DNA from: Ministeria vibrans ATCC 50519
Taxonomy: Eukaryota; Opisthokonta; Filasterea
Reading direction: 5' to 3'
DNA: 21,737 bases
Assembly (NCBI GenBank): GCA_943704425.1
Contig: CALSCP010001380.1
Location: 1-21,737 of the forward strand
The notes under the pieces were generated by a model. That model did no database searches, was not told where the DNA came from, and saw nothing but the letters and a program-made list of their open reading frames with translations. The position numbers were made by a program, and so were the translations under genes. Below are positions 9,352-17,626 of the stretch, in pieces (within the stretch, counting starts at the first letter, position 1; each line of letters begins with the position of its first letter).

Positions 9352-11984
9352 TATACTCACTGTGTTGTATTTCTTCTTAGGCTTTTCAGTCGACTGCTCC
9401 ATGGCACGTTGTGGGCTTTTCGTTGCTCTCGAGCCGCTACTCTCCCGACACGCCCGGCTATGCGACACTACTCGATGCCTTCTCGCACGTCGACGGCTGG
9501 TCCGACCTCAGGCAATTCTTGGGCCCTGAGGGTCTCATGCACGCACTAGCATTCAATGAGGACGGTCTTGTGGCCTCCATGGGACGGTACTCTCTTCCAC
9601 TGCTCTCCAAGTCTGCAATGACATCGCAACAGCTCACCTTTGAGCGGTCTGCTCTGCTGAGCAACTACACCAGTCTGCCTTCCAAGTTTCGCAATGCCTT
9701 TGCCAAGCTGTGTCTGGCAGTGCACTTCCGCGAGCCCGTCCTTCTAGTGGGCCCCGCCTCGTTCAAGTCGACACTGGTGCGCGCCTTTTGTGAGCTACAC
9801 GGTCTTTCTTCCGATCTCATCAAGGTGTTTCTCACACCTGACACGGAGACAACCGATCTTGTCGGAGAGATTTCCCCTGTCTCTTTCCAGGAGGTTGTGA
9901 AGCGTGTTGTCCCACTGGCGCAAGCCGCACGTCATCGCGCTACGCTTCTGTACACGCATGGCGAGAGCAACTCGGGCGCTCGCATCGCGCTCTCGTTCCA
10001 ATCTCTTGAAGAACTGCTCCCACAGCTTGAGGAAGCCATCATGAACTACCTGAAGCTCCTCAAAGAGCACGCGAGTGACATGGAGAGTCGCGCTTGTGAG
10101 GAGACTATTTTGCAAGACACAGCGCCGCTAGCATCCGAAGTAGCCTTGCTTATGCCTGTTGAGGACGGTGAAGACGACCTTCAACGTGAACAGTGTGGCC
10201 GACAGTGTCAGGCGCTTGATGAAGACTTCTCCGACGAGGAGACCTACGTTCCACCAACATGCGACATGATGGACGATTTTGACGACGAATTTTCAAGCGA
10301 GGACAGCTCAGAGCAGCCTGCCAACAACACCTTTTCCAATCAGTGGCAATTTGATGCACGCTCCAGAAGTAGCAGTAGCAGCAGCGATGGGAGCGTCAGC
10401 ATCGAAGGAAAGAGCAACAAAGATGCGTCTTCAAAGAAAGTGAAGAAGGTGCAGGTGAGTGTGGTTGCCGCTGAGTCCTTCAGTAGCGATAGCGAAGAGG
10501 AACCTGTCGACCGCAGCAGTGCTACCCGCTCGGTGCAGTCCTCTTTTGTTCACCCGCTCGACCTTTTGAGTGACGGAGAGTTTACGCCCAAGACAAATGT
10601 TGCTGCGACGGAAGCTGACCAGTCGCTGGCATTGTTACGGGAGACTCTTCTGGCAGCTCAGGCGCAGGAGAAGGCGGAAGAGCGCGCCAGTGCCGAGCGT
10701 CTTCCCCCAACAGACATGCTTAAGATGCTTTTGACGCGTGTCACGGAGACTCTGAACGCTCTCAGTGAGGGGGACGTGTCGAAAGATGAAGTGCTTGTGT
10801 CGCTCATGAAGGAACTGTGCTGGTCACGCACAACGATTGTCGATTGTGTCGACTCGACTCAGCCGAGTTTTCGATTCAAGGAGGGTCCCGTTGCACGCGC
10901 TGCCAAGCGTTCCGCTCCCGTCTTCCTCGAGGACTTTGATGCGCCCAGCCAGGCCGTCACGGAGCGTCTCAACTCGCTGCTCGAACCCGATCCTTCGCTC
11001 AACATCACCGAAGACATTGTGAGCCCGCTCACCAACATTCCTCTCCTTCCCGGCTTCCAAATGTTTGCCTCGATCCACCAAGACTCGGCGGCCCAGCCAC
11101 TCAAGGTCAGTCCGGCCACGCTGTCGCGCTTCACCGTCATTGGCGCACCTGCCTATACCGACGACGAAATCCAGAGCCTCCTGTTACGCAGTCTGAACGA
11201 GCGCAGTTTGAAAGTGCCTTTGGCGGAGCTTGACCAGGCGCTCTGCCATGTGTTTCACCCCGAAGGACTTCGCCTCGGTCTCCACAAGCAAAAGCCGACT
11301 GTTGCCCGTGCCAATGATATTCACCAGCTTTTTCGCCTTGGCGACTTTGTTGCGCGCTCTGTGTCCCACCTGGACGTGAGCGAGCGTGTCTGCTTGGCCC
11401 TGAAGAACTTCATTTTTGACGAGTTCACAACCGAAGAACAAGTTCACATCGTGAGCCGGTGGTGGAACGACCTTGGCAATGGTATGGGCGAGAACCCGCA
11501 CTTGCGCCTTTTTCAACATCCCGATGCAGACATTTGCAATGAGCCCGTCACCATTTGCAACAACGGCTACTATCGTTTCGTCTACGGTGGCTGTTACGTC
11601 AAGCCTCCAACCCTTGGTGACGCTGCTGAGTTGACGACGGCGGCCAACACTGATTCTGCTCAATGGGACGTTGACCCGCAGAGCACGTTCCAGGTGAACC
11701 GACGGTTGACCGTGTGTAAAACGCCGACGTTTGTTGCAAATCTGTCGCGCATTGCTGTTGCCATGGTCAGTGATGCTCCGTTGCTGCTTGAAGGACCGCC
11801 AGGCATTGGCAAGACGCGTGTTGTTGAGGAGGCCGCCAAGCTGTTTGGTGTGGAGTGTGAGCGCATCAATTTTAGCGGCAGCACAACCCTCAGTCAGCTC
11901 GTTGGTAGCATCATGCCTGTTGCGTCACCCGATGGAGTCCGGATGTTTCGATGGGAGGACGGCAAAATGGTTCAGGCTATCAAG
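3098..11984 (+). CDS. midasin/Rea1-like giant multi-AAA+ ATPase, six exons, 3' half missing
   Basis: Exons 3098-3538, 3617-6058, 6151-6459, 6560-7472, 7676-9159 and 9381-11984 join in phase to 2731 codons. The start ATG has G at -3 and +4. After about 850 helical-looking residues, dynein-type AAA modules follow. AAA1: Walker A at residues 860-867 (GATGVGKS), Walker B D930-E931. AAA2: Walker A 1343-1350 (GDEGCGKS), but Asn1415 replaces the Walker B Glu. AAA3: 1663-1670 (GPAAVGKT), D1729-E1730. AAA4: an aberrant Walker A (GPASFKST, 1987-1994), E2380-D2381, and an acidic/Ser-rich insert at about 2120-2310. AAA5: Walker A 2668-2675 (GPPGIGKT), then the gene breaks off before Walker B. Midasin removes assembly factors from pre-60S ribosomes using a six-AAA ring, linker, acidic stretch and MIDAS domain; the last three are absent here. 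The N-terminal region is much longer than the roughly 300 residues I expect for midasin, so a divergent paralogue is possible. The giant AAA_5 class is secure; midasin identity is moderate. Confidence 0.72.
3539..3616 (+). other. short stop-free intron of 78 bases (ATPase intron 1)
   Basis: GTAAGA donor, T-rich tract and ATGCAG acceptor. The length is a multiple of three with no in-frame stop, so retention would add 26 residues. It is called an intron because its translation is low-complexity (hydrophobic and Gln/Ser/Phe-rich), unlike the flanking protein, and because both splice signals are good. Confidence 0.7.
7473..7675 (+). repeat. ATPase intron 4 with two (TTA)n arrays
   Basis: A phase-1 intron (donor GTAAGA at 7473, acceptor GACAATAG ending 7675) contains TTA arrays at about 7531-7599 and 7637-7667. 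Joining restores an LTPDTE motif in AAA2. The same motif recurs in AAA4 at the equivalent place, which supports the splice sites. Confidence 0.85.
9160..9380 (+). repeat. ATPase intron 5 with opposed AAT and ATT arrays
   Basis: Phase-0 intron, donor GTAAGA at 9160 and acceptor TTCTTCTTAG ending 9380. Short AAT runs (about 9180-9228) precede a long ATT array (about 9229-9350), so the two halves are complementary and could fold back on each other in RNA or single-stranded DNA. Confidence 0.85.
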
Positions 11985-11997
11985 GTAAAAAAGTAAA

Positions 11998-12076
<79 letters not shown>

Positions 12077-12203
12077 TAATAATAATAATAAAATAATAAT
12101 AATAATAATATTAATAATAATAATAATAATAATATTATTAATAATAATAATATTAATAATAAAATAAAATAATTATTATGATTATTATTATTACTATCAT
12201 TAG
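11985..12203. repeat. (AAT)n-rich intron or junction between the ATPase and the Hop1-like gene
   Basis: After the donor AAG|GTAAAA at 11985, nearly 180 bases of AAT and AAAT units follow (about 11996-12178). A short ATT stretch then ends in ATCATTAG at 12203. Upstream is the first half of an AAA module; downstream is unrelated PHD-type coding sequence whose phase does not match at this acceptor. This looks like the meeting point of two different intron ends sharing the same microsatellite. Confidence 0.75.
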
Positions 12204-14583
12204 ATTGAAGCTGCGGGTCAAGGCATGCAAGACACAGTTCCATGTACAAGAAGCAGTGAGCGCCGAGGAGGATGCGCTCGGTCAACAGATCGACGACGAG
12301 GACGATCAACAGCAACTGGGTGGTCGCAGTGTCGACCTGTCGACCGTGGCTCAGCCACGCAGCAGCACGATCCTCCAGACTGTGCCCAACGTCACGATCA
12401 ATAACGCACAGCGCCAGCAACAAGAAGAACATCAACAACAAGAAGAACAGCAGGTACCGTGCACTCCGGCCGAGCTCCAGCAAGACGCGCAGGCTAGCGC
12501 TGACGCAGCGCTTGCAACAAACGCTTCGCCCAACTCTCAGCCTGTGCAAGCCGTATCCAGCTACCAACAACATCCCATTGCCGTTGAAAGCGTCCGCGAG
12601 GGCGCCGGCGGCGCCGTTCCCACAGTCTCATCGCCCGAGCCCGTCATGGACAACATTGTTCCTTTGCCCACGCCCATGGACACCTCTTCGGACGTCGATG
12701 TGCAGGGCGAATGCACAAAGCTCTCAAAGCGTGTAACAGCTCGCCATCACCGCAATGCCTTGCCACCCGCCGTCGACACTGTACCCATCCAAGAGGTCAT
12801 CAAGTGCATTTGTACCATCAACAACGAGGTGACCAAGAGAAACCAAAGCAAATAATTAATGGAAGATTCCCAGCGTTTTACAATTAAATTGTTTTCGCGA
12901 TGATTGTTTCTCCAGGAGCAGTGCAATACTATGGTCCAGTGCAGCACTTGCGATGCTTGGAGTCATACTGTGTGCTACGGCTTTTTTAATCCATCTATCG
13001 TGCCAGACGTTTTCCAGTGCTTCTTCTGTTCATCCAAGTACGATTGCGTAAAGTTTACGAGCACCTCAATAATAAGACTCGTTAAATTCTAAAATTATTT
13101 ATTATTCTAAAATTCTACTAATTATAATAATAATCGTTTGCAATTTAGAACGGAGGAGCCGTCATTTATGCTTCCAACGGCACTTTGGCGTCTGACTTTG
13201 TCTGAGGCGTCTACAGTGACTGCAATTAACAGCAAATTTCTCCGCCAAAAGTTGACGGACAAAATACCGAATGTGACCGTAGAAAATGCAGAGCAGCTTG
13301 CTGATTCGCTGATGGATCAACTGATGGAAGAGGTGATCAATATTAATAATGATAATAATTTTTTATTTTTATTATGATTATAAAAGGGGGCCAAAAACCC
13401 CCCGAACTGATACTACTGTTGTTGATTTAACTATTATTCTGATTGATGTTTTACGTCTTATTATAAAAATAACTATATAACGTACTAATTTTAATTATTA
13501 ATATATAGAGGCTTGTATCGCAGCGCATTGATCGCGACGGAAAGTACAAGACAAGCAAAAAGGCCATCAAGCTGTTCATATCTGGTATGTGTCTTCCCTG
13601 CGCCACTACGTCGACGTAAGATCTAGAACACCCTCAAAAACGAGAATACAGAACTGAACACATCCCAGTCGCTATTCTACCCCCAAACCCAGTCATGATC
13701 AATCTCGAGCTCGTCGCACCATCCCCAGTCGTGATCGGGCGCCTACTGACGACGTTGCAGTCGACGATGTCGCCAACCAGCTGAAGGCACAATCGCTATC
13801 CATTTCAAAAAAATCACAGGTATACGTATTCCCTCACTACTATTTTTCCTATTGTTACAATTATTATTAATGTAGCTGTTGATTATGAAGCTATGAAAAT
13901 CAATTCTAATAATAATAATAATATTGATAATAATAATAGTAATTATTATTATTATTATTATTGTTATTATTGTTATTATTATTGTTATTATTGTTATTAT
14001 TATTATTGTTATTATTATTATTATTATTGTTATTATTGTTATTATTGTTATTATTATTATTATTATTATCATTATTATTATTATTATATTATTATTGTTA
14101 TTATTGTTATTATGTTATTGTTATTATTGTTATTATTGTTATTATTATTATTGTTATTATTATTATTATTATTATTCTTATTATTATTATAATAATATTA
14201 TTGTTATTATTATTATTATTGTTATTATTATTATTATTATTATTAGGAATTAAAATGGGTTGTATTCTTCTTCGTCTACTATTATTTAAATCGGTTGTAT
14301 TCTTCTTCTATTATTTATTTTGTAGGTGTTCTCTCCTGCCATGAAATCGGCTACTCGAAGCTACAAGGGCGCAAGCAAGCGTAAGCGCAAGCAGGACGAC
14401 AGCGAAAGCGCGACGACCGAGTGGGCGCCTACACTGCCTCCGGCCCTGGCCAAGGCAGCCGTCGAAAATGACGACAGCCAAGACGCTTTTGAAACCGCCG
14501 AACAACCCTTGGCCGAGTCGTCCGCTCTTCATCGCTCCAAACGTCTCAAGTCATCTGTGGCCAAGAAAAACATCCGTGTCTGA
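12204..14583 (+). CDS. HOP1: Hop1-like meiotic chromosome-axis protein, 3' part (PHD finger plus presumed winged-helix region), 5' end missing
   Basis: Exons 12204-12828, 12916-13037, 13149-13332, 13509-13584, 13761-13819 and 14326-14583 join in phase to 440 residues and a TGA. The first base completes a codon from a missing exon. The visible protein opens with a stretch resembling the end of a HORMA domain (about residues 1-16), then a Gln/Ser-rich disordered linker. A C4HC3 PHD finger follows: C201, C203, C217, C220, H225, C228, C243, C246, with a Trp two residues before the His. About 95 residues that would fit a winged helix come next (RIDRDGKYKTSKKAIKLF at the exon-4 joint). The tail is basic and Ser-rich, ending SVAKKNIRV, where family members carry a HORMA-binding closure motif. 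Known Hop1/HORMAD proteins bind meiotic chromosome axes and promote crossovers. The HORMA domain itself is not in the window, so identity rests on the PHD plus C-terminal layout. Confidence 0.6.
13907..14245. repeat. long interrupted TTA/TTG microsatellite in the last Hop1-like intron
   Basis: About 340 bases consisting almost entirely of TTA units, interrupted at irregular short intervals by TTG, with short AAT stretches at both ends. It lies within the 13820-14325 intron (donor CAG|GTATAC, acceptor TTTTGTAG). Long Leu-, Ile- or Tyr-rich open frames across it are artefacts of the repeat. Confidence 0.9.
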
Positions 14584-14808
14584 CAACGCAAATTAAAAGT
14601 ACTAGTGTGTGCAACAAAAGTTATTATTATTTTAATTAAACAGTCAACATAAAAGAAAATAAATTAAGAATCATGATTGTTATAATCAATTTGATCGATA
14701 ATTTATTACATATAGCTAGTGCAAGCAATCTTTTATCAATAACCTTGCGGGATTAATATTATAAAAAATTTTACTAATTTCCTCATGTACACCTTTGGCT
14801 TGATCACA
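14584..14808. other. convergent 3' intergenic gap with candidate poly(A) signals
   Basis: A 225-base AT-rich gap lies between the stop of the Hop1-like gene (+) and the stop of DRC2 (-). AATAAA at 14658-14663 is a candidate poly(A) signal for the plus-strand gene. TTTATT at 14702-14707 is a candidate, read as AATAAA on the minus strand, for DRC2. The organism's real signal is unknown, so both are weak. Confidence 0.4.
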
Positions 14809-15743
14809 CTATTGTGCGATTCGCTGGGTCGTGACAATGTGCGCGGCCTCCAAACGCACTTCGGGCACACCGGCAGGCCGTCGCACTCGCTCGTCGCCTA
14901 CAGGCACAGCCAGCGGCACATTCGTACGCCCATTCACCACCAACAATGAATTGTTCTGAGACAACACCTGCGAAGTAATTTGCAGAGGATAAACATAAAC
15001 ATTGGTAGCAGCATGAGAACACAAAATATATTAATCCTACCTCTTCGTTTACACTCAGACCATCGAGATACTGCTTAAGAAGCCGTTTGAGGTCCTCATT
15101 CTCTTCGCGCAAAAGCTGTCGCTCACGGTCCAGCGCCAGTTTGTCCAACGTCGCTTTGTTGTAGCGTTTCCAGAAACCGTCAAGCGCCGAGTACTGATCG
15201 ACGGGCGCACCTGTCTCTGGCTCACGCAGCACCGCATGCGTACCGCCGCACTCATTCAACAACACCGGTCGCACTCCCTCTGGCAACGTACTCAGCACAT
15301 CCGGCTCGGCGCCAGAGGCACACTCTTCCTTTTCGTCCGTGGTGCGCTCTACCTCCTCATCCAGTTCGTCCCCGCTAAGTACACTCTCTCGGTAAAACGG
15401 CATCACCAGCTCCTCCTCTGCCTCCAGTCGTTGGTTCATTTCGGCTAGTCGCAACAGTCGCACTGCTTTGTCCAGCTTGGCTTGCATCGTTTTCTGCGCT
15501 GCGTCACAGCGCACCGACAGCCGCGTGAGTCGCGCACGCTCACTCTCTCGCAGCTGCACCGTCCGCTTCTTCACTGTCTGATACTCACGTGACAGATCTT
15601 TCTTTCTCGCCTCAAGCACTGCCGTCTTGCGCTCGCCCTCTCGCGTCACCGCATTCAGGCGGCCCTTCACCTCACTCAACTAAATTTTTTAATAATAATA
15701 ATAGTAATAATAATAATAAGAAATAAAAAAATTAACAATAGAG

Positions 15744-15788
<45 letters not shown>

Positions 15789-15812
15789 TAATAATAATAA
15801 TAATAATAATAA

Positions 15813-15868
<56 letters not shown>

Positions 15869-16659
15869 TAATTAGTATTATCCAAGTCTTCAGGTGTGCC
15901 CAGCCAGAAAAACATTAAAAAAGATGCCCAAAAAAACTTGCGTTTTTGATTTAATTATTACCTGCTCGTGCAGTCCACGCAGCTGCTTTGTCTGCTGCGC
16001 AATGGCTTTGGACGTGACTCGGTCTCGTTCACGTAAGTCATCAAATTCCCGTCGTCCGTCTTGCGTGCTTGCATTGTACGCTTCCAACTCACGTGAGAAC
16101 ACCTGTCGCAAATTTGCAATGCGTTTACCCAGTTCCTTCTCCACCTCCTGTCGACTCTCCAGATGTGTGTTTGCCAACTCATCCTTCATCTCCTGATGCC
16201 CTTCTCGTTTCTCTGCCATCACCTGTTCGTGTTCCCTTCGCATTCCGTACGATATCTCCCGCAACAGCTGTTTATGGCCCCTGCGACTCTCCATCAGTCG
16301 CTCCCTACCCATGAAACAAGATAAGATAATTATTTTAATAATGATGTAATAATGCTTATTAATATAATAATGAAGACGTGAAAAAAGAAGAGAATAAATA
16401 TAATCCAAACAATGCAAAAATCGAATGACCAATCTTAATAGAATTATATCAACTTTGTTACGTTTCCTCGCGAAAGTCTTCCTTGAGCTCCTCCAGTTCC
16501 TCTTCACACAGCTCTTCCAAATTAGCCACTCGCTCATGTTGTATTTCCATCAGTTCATCCACATTCTACAGCCACAAAAGAAAATTTACTGCATCTTAAT
16601 AATATAATAATAATAATTAATAATAATTATTTATTATTATTATTATTATTATTAGTATT

Positions 16660-16752
<93 letters not shown>

Positions 16753-17423
16753 GTGAGAAACCATTAATTTTACTTCAATAATATTATAGTATTACGTCGT
16801 CTTTATATTAATTTTGGGTTTTTACCTCTAGATGAGCACTCAGCGCCGTCTGATACTGCTCTTCGGCCTCTTCCAACTCCTTGACAAGCGTCTCAATGAT
16901 GGTATTGTTACGATCCACCTCACGCTCAAATGTTTGGGACAAGATCGAAAGGGTTCGCTCGAGTTCGGCTGCTTTGGCTGCTCGCATAATCTCACGCCAA
17001 CTCGTGTCAATTTTCAACATGTTCAGTTTGCTTGCTCGCTCCTCCTTTTGCAGTCGGTCCTTCAAGTAAACCTTGGTCGCTTCGTACAGCGCAAGCCGTT
17101 GCTCCTACATGTAACAGTGCACAATTCGCATCAAAATAGCGCACCAAAATTTCACAAAGAATGTCTTGTTCGTGTTTTTAACGCCTCTCACGCTACAAAA
17201 ACACCCCATTCAAACACGAGAGCCAATCTCCAGAGCATCTTTTTCATTGTCCCTTCACCGCTTTCGTTTGACGTCAACGTCGTACCTCTCTCTGCAACGA
17301 CTTAGCAGCCGGCGACAAAATCTTCTTCGTTTTTGTCTTGCGCTTTAATCTCTTTCCTCCTGCCCCTCCAGTGCGAAGACTACGCCTCGTTATAGCCTTC
17401 TTTGAATTCTTCTTAGGCGGCAT
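14809..17423 (-). CDS. DRC2: dynein regulatory complex subunit 2 (CCDC65/FAP250), six exons, complete
   Basis: Exons in transcription order 17423-17286, 17104-16826, 16565-16462, 16304-15962, 15679-15041 and 14967-14809 join in phase to 553 residues and a TAG. All introns are GT-AG. DRC2 is a coiled-coil subunit of the nexin-dynein regulatory complex that links outer doublets of motile axonemes, usually paired with DRC1. Support: a Lys-rich N-terminus (1-46); the family hallmark at about 60-139, with ...SWREIMRAAKAAELERTLS, QTFEREVDRN and VKELEEAEEQYQTAL; NVDELMEIQHERVANLEEL opening exon 3; long heptad-like coiled coils to about 400; a segment RLLRLAEMNQRLEAEEELVMPFY typical of the C-terminal half; and a tail LLVVNGRTNVPL...RVRRPAGVP...EAAHIV. 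Length is close to the usual 480-600. It is head-to-head with the kinesin-14 gene across about 200 bases containing an X-box-like site. Family identity is from remembered motifs, not a search. Confidence 0.87.
15680..15961 (-). repeat. DRC2 intron 4 with AAT arrays
   Basis: Intron between DRC2 exons 4 and 5. The plus strand shows AAT/AAAT arrays at about 15691-15868 (ATT on the transcribed sense strand). They end next to the acceptor, read on the minus strand as ...AAATTTAG|TTGAGT. Confidence 0.85.
16566..16825 (-). repeat. DRC2 intron 2 with ATT arrays
   Basis: Intron between DRC2 exons 2 and 3. The plus strand shows ATT arrays, with occasional AGT variants, at about 16598-16752. The sense strand of this intron is therefore AAT-rich, opposite to intron 4 of the same gene. 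Repeat orientation is not tied to transcription direction. Confidence 0.85.
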
Positions 17424-17626
17424 TCCGTCCGAGATGGAACGCTATTCTACTAACTATACTGATTAAGTATTGTAATCCGTTGCCCTTGACAACAACACGA
17501 AATAAAATAATAATTCAAATACTTTATTGTTATACTCATAATTAATTCTCTTTCCCATCTCTGATTCCTCCCGTGTCGTCGCCCTTGCAGATTTATTATT
17601 GACCGACTGTATTCCACGCGTTCTAG
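17424..17626. promoter_or_regulatory. bidirectional promoter between DRC2 and kinesin-14
   Basis: The two start codons point away from each other and are 203 bases apart, so both promoters must share this gap if the kinesin start is right. It is AT-rich near the middle and pyrimidine-rich near the kinesin side. CCCTTGCAG at 17582-17590 could be a 5'-UTR acceptor for the kinesin gene. No clear TATA box is placed. Confidence 0.6.
17479..17493. promoter_or_regulatory. X-box-like (RFX-type) imperfect palindrome
   Basis: GTTGCC-CTT-GACAAC fits the animal and fungal X-box pattern GTNRCC-N(0-3)-RGYAAC with one mismatch (A for G at the second base of the right half). It sits 56 bases from the DRC2 start codon and about 134 from the proposed kinesin start. 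X-boxes bind RFX factors that switch on ciliary genes in animals. Whether this organism has RFX is unknown. Confidence 0.4.

Noticed and set aside
12204-12420. Continuation of the ATPase in phase 0 after the acceptor at 12203
   Set aside because: The frame shows no AAA sequence and meets a TAA near 12405.
11980-12573. 197-codon minus-strand frame with a long Ile run
   Set aside because: Half is microsatellite and the rest is antisense to the Gln-rich part of the Hop1-like exon.
13893-14344. Overlapping plus-strand frames rich in Tyr, Ile or Leu
   Set aside because: They are translations of a TTA/TTG microsatellite inside an intron.
11985-14583. A single fused ATPase-Hop1 gene spliced through the AG at 12209-12210
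   Set aside because: It is in frame, but it would truncate AAA5 before Walker B and drop the HORMA domain; two incomplete genes explain the sequence better.
14809-17423. Dynein heavy chain or generic myosin/kinesin stalk for the minus-strand coiled-coil gene
   Set aside because: No motor motifs; the SWREIMRAAKAAELERTLS and EEAEEQYQTAL segments and the C-terminal tail fit DRC2 specifically.
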